This document shows, piece by piece, positions 36,727-45,411 of a stretch of DNA of 64,000 bases. Position 1 is the first letter of the stretch. Each line of letters opens with the position of its first letter. The translations under genes and the position numbers were made by a program. Source of the DNA: Shewanella halifaxensis HAW-EB4 (lineage in GTDB: Bacteria; Pseudomonadota; Gammaproteobacteria; Enterobacterales; Shewanellaceae); the NCBI RefSeq assembly GCF_000019185.1, contig NC_010334.1, positions 5,057,001 to 5,121,000 of the forward strand, read 5' to 3'. Under the pieces are notes generated by a model. It had not been told where the DNA came from. It saw nothing but the letters and a program-made list of their open reading frames with translations, and ran no database searches.

Positions 36727-37254
36727 TTATACCGCAGCACTAGTCATTACACTCGCCGACTCTTCAATCGCCATCTGCGCCAAATCTTTATCTACGAAGA
36801 ATAGCGCCTTACCATCTTCACCCACTAGGCGAATTTTATCGACGATAGATTTGAATAGTTTCTCTTCTTCGTGCTGCTCTGACACATACCACTGTAAGAA
36901 GTTAAAAGTAGAATAATCTTGGTTCGTAAAAGCCGCATGAGCCAGTTCGTTGATCTTCTTAGTGATCAATTGCTCGTGCTCATAGGTGTACTCAAACAAA
37001 GCAAGCAGTGATGAGAACTCAGCTTGTGGTGCTTCGATAGTCCCAAGTAAAGGCATACCGCCAGTTTCACTCACATAAGTAAACAAACGATGCATATGCC
37101 CCATTTCCTCTTCGGCATGAGCACGCATAAACTTAGCTGCGCCTTCAAAGCCTTTATCTTCGCACCATGCGCTCATCTGTAGATACAGATTAGAGGAGAA
37201 GAACTCCATATTGATCTGGTCATTTAACTGGTCAATCATCTTCTGGGCTAACAT
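36727..37254 (-). CDS. ftnA: Non-heme ferritin
   Basis: A 175-residue iron-storage ferritin. Ferroxidase ligands are visible: NMEFFSSNLYLQM (Glu17), AEEEMGHMHRLF (Glu50, His53), Glu94 in the YEHEQL helix and Gln127 in SEQHEEEKLF. Length fits bacterial FtnA plus a short C-terminal tail (ESASVMTSAAV). It is a single gene converging on the GGDEF-EAL gene. A Fur-box-like sequence lies about 95 bp upstream. Confidence 0.94.
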   Translation of the reverse strand: MLAQKMIDQLNDQINMEFFSSNLYLQMSAWCEDKGFEGAAKFMRAHAEEEMGHMHRLFTYVSETGGMPLLGTIEAPQAEFSSLLALFEYTYEHEQLITKKINELAHAAFTNQDYSTFNFLQWYVSEQHEEEKLFKSIVDKIRLVGEDGKALFFVDKDLAQMAIEESASVMTSAAV

Positions 37255-37348
37255 ATCAATTCCTTAGGGCTTTCGGTTTGTGGCGGTTATTGTTATCAAG
37301 CTAGCTAGTAATTGCAATAAAATTTACTTAAGTGATTGTTAAATAAAT

Positions 37349-37367
37349 AATAATGGTTTTCATTTAC
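37349..37367. promoter_or_regulatory. Possible Fur box upstream of ftnA
   Basis: AATAATGGTTTTCATTTAC matches the classical 19-bp Fur consensus at 13 positions by eye and has a partly palindromic centre. It lies in the 348-bp AT-rich gap between divergent ftnA and moeA, nearer ftnA. Nothing else was recognised in that gap. Confidence 0.4.
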
Positions 37368-37602
37368 AGAGTTTTAAGTTACCGTGGATACGATTATTTT
37401 TAACAAAATAAACCAGTTAGATCAGCCTTAAAGGATAGAGCCCGCCTATTAGTAGTCGTTAGATGCTTATTACTAATTGCGACCCTATTTTAACTGTGTT
37501 TAAAAACTGCCGCGCAGATCATAGCCATCTACGTTCACCATGGCATAATGCGCTATATTCGTTTTTACTTAACGTTCCGATTCACGTCTCAAGGATAGAT
37601 AG

Positions 37603-38847
37603 ATGCAGACTCATGCAGATCCATGTTCGCAACCTAGCCTAATGCATCCCGATCAGGCTATCGTTAAATTACTAGAACAAGTACAACCCATCACAGACTC
37701 AGAAGTCGTGACACTGCCACAGGCGCTAGGTCGAGTACTTGCTGAAGATCTTGCCTCGCATATCGATCTTCCTCCTTTCGATAACTCGGCAATGGATGGT
37801 TATGCCTTTAATCTTGCCGATCTCAGTGTTGGCACACCGCTCAAGCTAATAGGCCAATCTTTTGCGGGTCATCCGTTCACGGGTAAATGCATCAAAGGTG
37901 GCTGCATCCGCATCATGACTGGTGCACCTGTACCCAGTGGCTATGATACGGTGCAGATGCAAGAAAAAGTCAGCGCTGAAGGTGAGCAGATCACCATTGA
38001 AGCGCCAAAAATGAAAGGCGCAAACGTACGCTACCGCGGTGAAGAACTTAAAAGCGGCACTAAAGTACTGACAGCAGGCACTTTAATTGGTGCAGCCCAG
38101 ATGGGCGTGTTAGCTACGATTGGCGCAAGCCAGCTACGCGTTAAGCGCATTGTTAAAGTCGCATTTTTCTCAACCGGTGATGAACTTCGCCCAGTAGGTA
38201 GCGAATTAGGACCGGGTCAGATATACGACTCTAACCGTTATAGCATTCAAGGCCTGCTTAGCCGCGGTAATATCGAGTGGATCGATCTTGGTGTTATCGA
38301 AGATGACAAAGAAGCCATTCGCCAAGCCTTTAAAACGGCTTCAGAATGCGCCGATATGGTGCTGACCTCAGGTGGAGTATCAGTTGGTGATGCCGACTAC
38401 ACCAAACAAATTTTAGATGAAGAAGGTCAAATCACCTTCTGGAAACTAGCCATCAAGCCGGGTAAACCGTTTGCCTTCGGCCATTTAGGTGATGCTGTTT
38501 TCTGTGGACTACCAGGCAACCCTGTTTCATCGATGGTGACTTTCTACAAACTTGTTTGGCCACTACTCAATAAGATGCAAGGCTTACCTCAGGTTAAGCC
38601 CGTGACACTGAAAGCCACACTCAAAGGTGAAATTCATAAGTTCCCGGGTCGAGTCGAGTATCAGCGTGCCATCTTAAGTTATAACGCTCAGGGTGAAGCC
38701 GAAGTCGCGCTAACTGGCGGCCAAGGTTCTGGCATGCTGACATCGATGACCCTAGCAAACTGCTTTATTATTTTGGAGCAAGATTGCGACGGCTTAAGCG
38801 ATGGCAGCCAAGTGACTGTGGAACCTTTTAATAGCGTGCTTTGCTAA
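37603..38847 (+). CDS. moeA: Molybdopterin molybdenumtransferase MoeA
   Basis: A 414-residue enzyme that inserts molybdate into adenylated molybdopterin. Motifs include LPPFDNSAMDGYAF near residue 55, IMTGAPVPSGYDTV near residue 104, VAFFSTGDELRPVG near residue 186 and SGGVSVGDADY near residue 258, with LPGNPVSSMVTF near residue 305. AAGGA stands well before the ATG. It is followed by moeB, the standard moeA-moeB pair. Confidence 0.96.
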   Translation: MQTHADPCSQPSLMHPDQAIVKLLEQVQPITDSEVVTLPQALGRVLAEDLASHIDLPPFDNSAMDGYAFNLADLSVGTPLKLIGQSFAGHPFTGKCIKGGCIRIMTGAPVPSGYDTVQMQEKVSAEGEQITIEAPKMKGANVRYRGEELKSGTKVLTAGTLIGAAQMGVLATIGASQLRVKRIVKVAFFSTGDELRPVGSELGPGQIYDSNRYSIQGLLSRGNIEWIDLGVIEDDKEAIRQAFKTASECADMVLTSGGVSVGDADYTKQILDEEGQITFWKLAIKPGKPFAFGHLGDAVFCGLPGNPVSSMVTFYKLVWPLLNKMQGLPQVKPVTLKATLKGEIHKFPGRVEYQRAILSYNAQGEAEVALTGGQGSGMLTSMTLANCFIILEQDCDGLSDGSQVTVEPFNSVLC

Positions 38848-38879
38848 ACTCTGCACAGCCTAAATATGAGATCAATTTG

Positions 38880-39650
38880 ATGTCGACCGAACAAGCAGCA
38901 ACAGATGAAATTTTGTCTGATGCAGAAATATTGCGTTATAGCCGCCAAATATCGATCAAGTCGATGGACTTTGAAGGCCAGGAAAAACTCAAGCAAGCTA
39001 AGGTGCTCATTATCGGTGCTGGCGGTTTAGGCTGCGCCGCTAGCCAATACCTTGCAGTAGCGGGAGCAGGTTCAATGACCTTAGTCGATTTTGATACCGT
39101 TGAGATATCTAATCTTCAAAGGCAGGTTTTGCACCAAGATGCCAATGTCGGACAGGCTAAAGTAGACTCTGCCAAGCAAAGTTTAATGGCGCTCAATCCA
39201 CACATTCAGATAGAGACTATCAATGCGGTACTCGATGATCATGAGATCGATGCATTAGTTGAGCAGCATTCGATAGTGATGGACTGTACCGATAATGTAG
39301 CCGTGCGTGAGCAGCTTAATCAAAGCTGCTTTAAGCATAAAAAACCACTAATTTCGGCTGCGGCAATTCGCATGGAAGGCATGGTTACTGTATTTGACTA
39401 TCAGGATAAAACCCCATGCTACCACTGCTTTAGTAAGCTTTTTGGCGAGCAACAGCTTAGCTGTGTCGAGTCTGGGATCTTAGCACCAGTGGTTGGTATG
39501 ATCGGTTGTTTGCAAGCGGTTGAAGCCATCAAGATGATTGCTAATATGGGCCAGAGTTTAGCCGGTCGTATTTTAATGATCGATGCGATGACCATGGAGT
39601 TTCGTGAGATGAAACTGCCGAAGCTACCGAGTTGTTCTGTCTGTAGCTAG
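38880..39650 (+). CDS. moeB: Molybdopterin-synthase adenylyltransferase MoeB
   Basis: A 256-residue E1-like enzyme that adenylates the C-terminus of MoaD. The nucleotide-binding motif is LIIGAGGLGCAASQYLAVAG, and SRQISIKSMDFEGQEKL precedes it. Zinc cysteines are CYHC near residue 180 and CSVC at the C-terminus. The ATG at 38880 gives the usual length; an upstream frame from 38841 overlaps the end of moeA and lacks conservation. It is 32 bp after moeA, in one operon. Confidence 0.95.
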   Translation: MSTEQAATDEILSDAEILRYSRQISIKSMDFEGQEKLKQAKVLIIGAGGLGCAASQYLAVAGAGSMTLVDFDTVEISNLQRQVLHQDANVGQAKVDSAKQSLMALNPHIQIETINAVLDDHEIDALVEQHSIVMDCTDNVAVREQLNQSCFKHKKPLISAAAIRMEGMVTVFDYQDKTPCYHCFSKLFGEQQLSCVESGILAPVVGMIGCLQAVEAIKMIANMGQSLAGRILMIDAMTMEFREMKLPKLPSCSVCS

Positions 39651-39703
39651 TCAATTCCTCTTATCGTACTCTTGTCGCAATCATATTTGTTTGCAGATAA
39701 ATT

Positions 39704-39733
39704 AATAAACGCAACCCTATGGTTGCGTTTATT
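39704..39733. terminator. Bidirectional terminator between moeB and the ankyrin gene
   Basis: AATAAACGCAACC / GGTTGCGTTTATT is a perfect 13-bp stem with a 4-nt loop, between convergent genes. Confidence 0.85.
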
Positions 39734-39774
39734 GTTTAAGAGTAAATATTGAGCAATAACCAGTATAACCGCTA

Positions 39775-40326
39775 TTACTTTGCCGCTAAGCTCGCTTCCC
39801 TTAACTTACTACTTTGCCCCCAGTATTGAGCAAATTCCTGCAAGGTCATCCCCGATTTATTAGTCAACTCTGCATCACACTCCTGACTGTATAGCTGTTT
39901 TACAATCTCGAACTCAGCCTTAATTACCGCGCCCATCATTGCGGTATTACCACGCTTATCTTGAAGGCAGGCATTCGCCCCATGTTCAAGTAAAGCTGAG
40001 GTTGCCTCGGCTTGGCCATTGTACGCTGCAACCATAAGTGCGCTATAACTTTGATAATTACGCTGATCGACGGGGAACCCCGCTTCGATAAAGTGATTTA
40101 GCACCTCAATATCCCCCGCTCTTGCTGCAGCGAAAAAATAATCGATTAACAGCCGAGTCTGATCAGTTTGACTCTCAACTTGTGACTCAAGATGTTTATC
40201 TGACTTTTCAGTTTCCAGCGCGATAGCCTGAGCCTTACTGGCACTTAATGTAGCAGTTAAAATACTTACTACTAAAGACATCAACAACAGGGAAAAAGTT
40301 TGTTTCAATGAAAATGAACGGCGCAT
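39775..40326 (-). CDS. Periplasmic ankyrin-repeat protein, catalase partner (AnkB-like)
   Basis: A 183-residue exported protein with a signal peptide (MRRSFSLKQTFSLLLMSLVV, ending near SKAQA) and three ankyrin repeats: AARAGDIEVLNHFIEAGFPV, YSALMVAAYNGQAEATSALL and GNTAMMGAVIKAEFEIVKQL. It follows the katB-type catalase on the same strand. In Pseudomonas aeruginosa an ankyrin protein next to katB is needed for full catalase activity, so a similar role is likely (inference from context). Confidence 0.85.
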   Translation of the reverse strand: MRRSFSLKQTFSLLLMSLVVSILTATLSASKAQAIALETEKSDKHLESQVESQTDQTRLLIDYFFAAARAGDIEVLNHFIEAGFPVDQRNYQSYSALMVAAYNGQAEATSALLEHGANACLQDKRGNTAMMGAVIKAEFEIVKQLYSQECDAELTNKSGMTLQEFAQYWGQSSKLREASLAAK

Positions 40327-40457
40327 GAACTCGACCTCGATAACAAATTAACGTTTTCTTTTTAAGACTTTCGATTGAAGTTAAGACTGCCCGTAAGGCG
40401 CACTCTAAACTGGGCAGAAAAGAGCAAAACACGCCTTACAGGACTTACTCGGAAACC

Positions 40458-40484
40458 GTTAACGCTAGCCCATTAAGCGTTAAC
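40458..40484. other. Intercistronic hairpin between catalase and ankyrin genes
   Basis: GTTAACGCT / AGCGTTAAC is a perfect 9-bp stem with a 9-nt loop and no T run. It lies 20 bp past the catalase stop and could stabilise or limit transcript into the ankyrin gene. Confidence 0.5.
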
Positions 40485-40503
40485 CTATAGAGTTCGTTAC
40501 TAG

Positions 40504-42018
40504 TTAAATATTGGCGCGTTTTTTCACTTCATTTAAATCCCCCGCTACAGCTTGAGTTAAGCGCTTACCAAATTCCTTATCAGCCTGATAGAAATAACTC
40601 AACATTTGGTGTTTAACATGACTGTCTTGCACCTTGCCTAAATCAGCTGACAGGTTTGTAATAAGGTCTCGCTTATCTTGTTTGCTCAAGCTACGGTAAA
40701 GCACACCCGCCTGAGTGAAATTATCTTGCTTAGTAATAACAGCTTGTTGCACAGTGCCCGACAGTGGCGTCTTTACAGCACGGTAGCGACTATCTTCTGC
40801 TAGTGTAAGTTTAGTGCTGGGCTGATAGTTAATATCAGAGCTTGTATGGCCATAATTAGCTATCCCTTCTTGATTGTGATTCATCACAGCCACTTTAGGT
40901 TGGTTAATTGGCAGTTGAGATAAGTTGGCACCTAAGCGATATAACTGAGTATCGGCATAGGAAAAAATACGCCCCTGAAGCAACTTATCTTCCGAAGGTT
41001 CAATACCGGGAATCAAATTAGAAGGTGCAAATGCTGCCTGCTCAGTTTCCTGAAAGAAGTTTGCCGGTACACGATTAAGCGTCATGGTTCCCACTTTAGT
41101 CTCTGGCACATCAAGCCACATTTTTGTAGCATCGAGTGGGTTGTAGTTGAACTTGTTCAAATCCTCTGGGCGCAATACCTTGACCATAAGATCCCATTTT
41201 GGGAAATTACCTTTATTGATCTCACTATAGAGATCTTCTGTTAGATGATTAAAACTTTGACCTTGAATATTAACCACTTCATCAGGTCTTAACCCTTCAA
41301 CGCCTTGCTGGCTTTTCCAGTGAAACTTTACGTATTTAACCTGATGCTCATCATTAATAAATTTATATGCATGTACTCCCCAACCGTCCATTTTACGGTA
41401 GCTAGCAGGGGTGCCTAAGTTGGTATAAACCCAAGTCAGCATATTTGTCGCCGTGGCTTCATGGCTAAAGAAATCAAAAAAGCGGTTTGGATCTTGTAGA
41501 TTAGTAATAGGTGATGGCTTAAGTGAATGCACCATATCTGGGAATTTGATCGCATCACGGATAAAGAAAACTGGCAAGTTGTTCCCTACGAGATCCCAAT
41601 TACCTTGATCTGAGTAAAAACGAGTCGCAAAACCTCTAGGATCGCGCAAGGTTTCAGGCGAACCTTTTGAGTGAATAACCGTAGAGAATCGTACAAAAAC
41701 GGGAGTAACTTTACCTTTTTCAGCAAACGGCGCTGCCAGTGTTAATTCACTCAAGTCGCTACTGGCAATAAACTCGCCGTGTACACCAGTGCCTCTGGCG
41801 TGAACGACTCGCTCAGGGATCCGCTCACGCGCAAATCTTTGTAGTTTTTGGATCAACTGGACATCTTGTAGAAGTACGCTGCCATTACTACCAGCCGTGA
41901 TTGAATTTTGGTTATCTCCTACCGGAGCACCATTGTCACGAGTTAACGTGTCAGCCTGTGCATTAACAACGACTAAGCTCAACGATAGGGCTAAACCTGC
42001 CTTTTTTACTATTTCCAT
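40504..42018 (-). CDS. katB: Exported heme catalase, KatB type
   Basis: A 504-residue monofunctional catalase. From ATG 42018 the protein starts MEIVKKAGLALSLSLVVVNA with cleavage near AQA, so it is periplasmic; a longer frame from 42081 hides the signal. The distal His is in VVHARGTGVHGEF and the distal Asn in DLVGNNLPVFFIRD. The proximal Tyr is in GRIFSYADTQLYRLG. It removes H2O2 before it enters the cytoplasm. It is transcribed ahead of the ankyrin partner, 177 bp apart. Confidence 0.93.
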   Translation of the reverse strand: MEIVKKAGLALSLSLVVVNAQADTLTRDNGAPVGDNQNSITAGSNGSVLLQDVQLIQKLQRFARERIPERVVHARGTGVHGEFIASSDLSELTLAAPFAEKGKVTPVFVRFSTVIHSKGSPETLRDPRGFATRFYSDQGNWDLVGNNLPVFFIRDAIKFPDMVHSLKPSPITNLQDPNRFFDFFSHEATATNMLTWVYTNLGTPASYRKMDGWGVHAYKFINDEHQVKYVKFHWKSQQGVEGLRPDEVVNIQGQSFNHLTEDLYSEINKGNFPKWDLMVKVLRPEDLNKFNYNPLDATKMWLDVPETKVGTMTLNRVPANFFQETEQAAFAPSNLIPGIEPSEDKLLQGRIFSYADTQLYRLGANLSQLPINQPKVAVMNHNQEGIANYGHTSSDINYQPSTKLTLAEDSRYRAVKTPLSGTVQQAVITKQDNFTQAGVLYRSLSKQDKRDLITNLSADLGKVQDSHVKHQMLSYFYQADKEFGKRLTQAVAGDLNEVKKRANI

Positions 42019-42443
42019 GAGTATTCTCTTAATTAACAACGCACGCTCTTTCTGCCCAAAAACAGTGTGAGCGATAATCACGATTAAAAGAAACGGTCTT
42101 TATCGATTGAATGCATCGTAAAAATCTATTGCACAAGTGTTAAATATTACCAATTAGCTCTAAAGTAGATGAATTATCCAGTAAAATGTTTCTTTACGCT
42201 TAGCCAATGAAGAGTATAGTTACTGATAGTTACAATATGTATCAACTCGCTAACGCTATACCTGAGATGCTAAAGAAGTATTTTTACTGCTAACTTCTGT
42301 GCTACATGAGTTAATAAGGGATCGGTATGCCTTTACTCATTCGCCTTGAATTAAGCATCAAAGAATAGCTCTGAGTTAACCATCTTCCTATATCGATTAG
42401 TATCAACCTCAAGCTAAATCAACTCTGTGGAGAATGATTAGAT
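42019..42443. other. Divergent intergenic region, katB / DUF333 lipoprotein
   Basis: 425 bp, AT-rich. It must hold promoters for both genes. No convincing OxyR tandem site, terminator or small gene was found. A GGAG ribosome site for the lipoprotein lies near 42429. Confidence 0.4.
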
Positions 42444-43310
42444 ATGAAAAAGCCTCTAATAATGAGTTTAGTGATCACAGCAGCCTTGCTATTAAGCGCT
42501 TGTAATCCAAAAGAACCTGAGCCACAACTCAGCCAAAAAGATGCAGCTACACTCGCTAACCCAGCATCGATGTTTTGTATTTCACTCGGTGGCGATATCG
42601 TCGTAGAGAATGGTGAGAGCGGACAAGTCGGCTACTGTAACCTCCCTAACGGTAAACGCGTTGAAGAGTGGACCCTTTATCGCAATTCAACTAAGCAAAG
42701 CTTAGCCAAAGCTAAACACCAGTTAGCCAACCCTGCTAGTGAAAACTGTACAGCACAAGGTGGTAAAGTGGATTTAGCTACCAGTATCTGTACTTTAGCT
42801 AACGGTGAAAAAGTAGAGCAATGGACCTTATTTCGTCATGACAACAAAATAGCGGCAGACTCATTTGGTGCTCCCAACCCGGCATCTGAGTTTTGCATAT
42901 CACAACAAGGCCAGCTCAATGTCGCTACTGGCATGTGTACTTTACCCAGCGGTATGCAAATCGATCAGTGGAAACTGTATCGTCAAAATCATGAGCAAGC
43001 CGTTGAAACCACTTATATCCCTAACCCTGCGACAGAATACTGTTTATCACTAGATGGGAAGGTAGATCCAATGTCAGGGATCTGTACTCTACCTAGCGGT
43101 AAGAAGATTGAACAATGGTCATTGTTCAGCCAGCATCAGAAAAACTCTAAAGATGAAGCTGGGATTTTAGATGCCCCTAATCCTGCGGCAGAATACTGTT
43201 TATCACTCGAGGGGAAAGTGGATTTAGCGACTGGGATCTGTACTTTGCCTAGTGGTGAAAAAGTCGAACAATGGGCGCTTTATCATCGAGATCATAAAGC
43301 CATCGACTAA
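42444..43310 (+). CDS. Lipoprotein with five tandem DUF333 domains
   Basis: A 288-residue predicted lipoprotein (lipobox LLLSAC near residue 20). The rest is five copies of a 45-55 residue unit: NPAS-x-x-C ... G ... C-x-LP-x-G-x-x-x-(E/D)-x-W-x-L-(Y/F), starting near residues 39, 94, 148, 194 and 248. Each unit has two Cys, probably a disulfide. This is the DUF333 (hemolysin-like) pattern, usually found once per protein. The last two units are nearly identical in DNA, indicating recent duplication. Function unknown; extracytoplasmic binding is plausible. Confidence 0.85.
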   Translation: MKKPLIMSLVITAALLLSACNPKEPEPQLSQKDAATLANPASMFCISLGGDIVVENGESGQVGYCNLPNGKRVEEWTLYRNSTKQSLAKAKHQLANPASENCTAQGGKVDLATSICTLANGEKVEQWTLFRHDNKIAADSFGAPNPASEFCISQQGQLNVATGMCTLPSGMQIDQWKLYRQNHEQAVETTYIPNPATEYCLSLDGKVDPMSGICTLPSGKKIEQWSLFSQHQKNSKDEAGILDAPNPAAEYCLSLEGKVDLATGICTLPSGEKVEQWALYHRDHKAID

Positions 43311-43369
43311 AGCAGCGTTTAACACAAGTATTCAGGGCTCACTTTATTCGTCATATCTATATGGCAGAT

Positions 43370-44143
43370 TTAGTGAGCCGCACGAGCACTTGCCATCAAT
43401 AGTCCTTTTTCAACCCAAATAGCGACAGCAACTCCTCTCACAACGAGCTCTATCGGTGGCTCGCCAGACTCAATTGTTGGGATCTCTCCATATAATCTCT
43501 TATCATATTGCACTTGGTATAGGGTCACGGACTGCTGCCGATCAACAAACCTTATCTGCGCAGCCGTCAGACCTTGAATTGAGCAGTAACGGCCACCAAC
43601 CATCTCGTTCGCATCATCGATGCGACTAGAACTCACTAGTGTAAAATCAAGCTCTGTGAAATATGCCCTTAACTGTGACAGCTGTGCGGTTTGCACTTCT
43701 AATGGCTTCATCTTGATGTGGTTTTTAGCCACCTCATCGGCAATTCTTACTCCTATATCACTCACAGCTAGCTCTCGACTGTCCCTTGCCTCTCCTTGCC
43801 TGTTTACTTCTGGATACCACTGCACGCTAAGCACCAAGAGCAGTACACTCGCCGCAAGCGCGATCAGACTTTTAAGTCGTAACGAATACCAATTGCGACT
43901 CTTCTCCCTTACAGTAGGCTCATTATCTACTGCTTCAGGCTCTTCCTTTTGCGCCATAGAAGCTGCATCTGTATCTATTAACGATGACTCAGACTCATCT
44001 ATCAAATGACGTTGAATGGTTTCTACGCCTGCTAATAGGCTTTCCATCCTAGCCAGCCCCTGCCCACTCAAGGATTGAGTTTCAATATGCTGTTTAACGA
44101 GGGCTTTAAAGTTGATATCGGTGGCGTCAGTCTTTTTGGTCAT
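43370..44143 (-). CDS. Probable membrane anti-sigma factor of the bufferin operon
   Basis: A 257-residue protein with a cytoplasmic N-terminus (1-95), a single transmembrane segment (about 95-113, SLIALAASVLLLVLSVQW) and a periplasmic domain with GGRYCSIQGLTAAQIRFVD. It starts 2 bp after the ECF sigma gene, the usual place for an anti-sigma factor. The N-terminus has no HxxxCxxC zinc motif, so it is not a classical ZAS protein. A lone periplasmic Cys might sense metal or redox (inference). Identification is mainly by position and topology. Confidence 0.65.
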   Translation of the reverse strand: MTKKTDATDINFKALVKQHIETQSLSGQGLARMESLLAGVETIQRHLIDESESSLIDTDAASMAQKEEPEAVDNEPTVREKSRNWYSLRLKSLIALAASVLLLVLSVQWYPEVNRQGEARDSRELAVSDIGVRIADEVAKNHIKMKPLEVQTAQLSQLRAYFTELDFTLVSSSRIDDANEMVGGRYCSIQGLTAAQIRFVDRQQSVTLYQVQYDKRLYGEIPTIESGEPPIELVVRGVAVAIWVEKGLLMASARAAH

Positions 44144-44145
44144 CT

Positions 44146-44625
44146 CTATTGCCCGCCGATGTTTTGCGCCGAACTATTCAAAACGAGAGCGGCTGCTTTT
44201 AATTTAATACGGTGTAAACGTGACAAGATAGTGCCTCGAGGTTGCTGTAGCTCTTGAGCTATCTCTGCTGCGCTATACCCTTCTATAGCCCACAGGTAGA
44301 GCACCTCTCTCTCGGCAGAATTGAGAAGCTCAAATAGGTGCTCAATGAGGTTGTGCTGAATTTCAATCTCTTCCAAACAGGCTTCATCGAGTAGTGCGGG
44401 GGCATTGTCGTCTAGGGGCTCAAAATCCACCAGCTTGAGCCTGCGGCAGTCATCGATAAACTGATTGCGGATCACCTTTCTTAGATAGGCTCTTAACTGA
44501 ACGGGCCGACTACTCGCCTTTAGCCAGCTCTCTATGGCCGTTTGTAATAGGTCCTCAGCTTGGGCGTTGCTTGCAGTGAGGCAAAGGCAATAACGATACA
44601 AACTCTGTAGCAGCTCTCTATCCAT
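44146..44625 (-). CDS. ECF-family RNA polymerase sigma factor
   Basis: A 159-residue sigma factor with region 2 (QAEDLLQTAIESWLKA, then LRAYLRKVIRNQFIDDCRR) and region 4 (LNSAEREVLYLWAIEGYSAAEIA, then GTILSRLHRIKLKAA). No regions 1 or 3, so ECF type. It starts 6 bp after bufC and is followed by a likely anti-sigma. In Neisseria and other genera an ECF factor controls DUF2282/DUF692/DUF2063 genes, so this one probably drives its own operon. Confidence 0.9.
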   Translation of the reverse strand: MDRELLQSLYRYCLCLTASNAQAEDLLQTAIESWLKASSRPVQLRAYLRKVIRNQFIDDCRRLKLVDFEPLDDNAPALLDEACLEEIEIQHNLIEHLFELLNSAEREVLYLWAIEGYSAAEIAQELQQPRGTILSRLHRIKLKAAALVLNSSAQNIGGQ

Positions 44626-44631
44626 CCCGAT

Positions 44632-45411
44632 TCAGTCCGCTTCTACAGCCAATCGAAAGCCACAGATCCACTGACGCTCAATCAGTTCACCTAAGAGGTT
44701 AAGATCTTGCTCCGAGTCAGCAATTTGCATAAGAGTTTGCCCTGCAGATAACCCGTTTAGCAATTGCATACGAGTCGCATCAATGACGCTAAACTGCGCC
44801 TTAAAGCGCTCTCGATGGATCAACAGGTAACTGGTGCCGGAACCCATTTGCTCAGTGAGCTCCTGTTGAGCATTATGCCTATTCCACACCTCCTGTACCG
44901 GATAATGGCAGCTAAGTAACGCTAAATCTGGACGTAACAATAAAACCGCTTGCAGCTGCGCCTGCTCACTGAGTTTAGCTAGTTGCTCTAGCGTGCAATT
45001 CGGTGGCTGCATAAACCTATCTAGATCCATTGCGTAATAGCTTTGATTCAACAGCCACTCCAACTGGGCGAGCTCAGGCAAATACAGCAGTTCTTTAAAG
45101 GCTGCATGCTGACTGACCTCTTGTGCTAGCCATTGGGGAAAGTGCTGTCCATAGCTATTCAAGTGACTGTCAATTAACGGGTGCTTCTGGCCATAACCTC
45201 TCACCAATTGCGTAAAACAGATTTCTCCCACTACCGCTTGGCAGACGGGAAAGACCAACTGCAGTGCACTCAATAACGCTTGAAAAGCATTATTGCGGTA
45301 GATCTCGACTCTATCCTGTTCTCGCTCATTGACTAACTGAGCAAGACTGTCTCCACTACCATGAGGCTCAAGAGCATGGATAAATGCAGACTGCCACTGG
45401 GCTAAGCGCAT
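44632..45411 (-). CDS. bufC: DUF2063 protein, MNIO partner (BufC/HvfC-like)
   Basis: A 259-residue protein. The N-terminal DUF2063 domain shows LAQWQSAFIHAL, then REQDRVEIYRNNAFQALLSAL and FPVCQAVVGEICF. These proteins bind the precursor leader/signal region and hand it to the MNIO enzyme. It overlaps bufB by 10 bases, so the pair is made together in the cytoplasm. The C-terminal half is more variable. Assignment rests on the family pattern and on lying beside DUF692 and DUF2282 genes. Confidence 0.88.
   Translation of the reverse strand: MRLAQWQSAFIHALEPHGSGDSLAQLVNEREQDRVEIYRNNAFQALLSALQLVFPVCQAVVGEICFTQLVRGYGQKHPLIDSHLNSYGQHFPQWLAQEVSQHAAFKELLYLPELAQLEWLLNQSYYAMDLDRFMQPPNCTLEQLAKLSEQAQLQAVLLLRPDLALLSCHYPVQEVWNRHNAQQELTEQMGSGTSYLLIHRERFKAQFSVIDATRMQLLNGLSAGQTLMQIADSEQDLNLLGELIERQWICGFRLAVEAD

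Noticed and set aside
42205..42290. Possible OxyR tandem site in the katB upstream region (ATAGTTAC repeats)
   Set aside because: Spacing and half-site match to the OxyR consensus fail when checked base by base.
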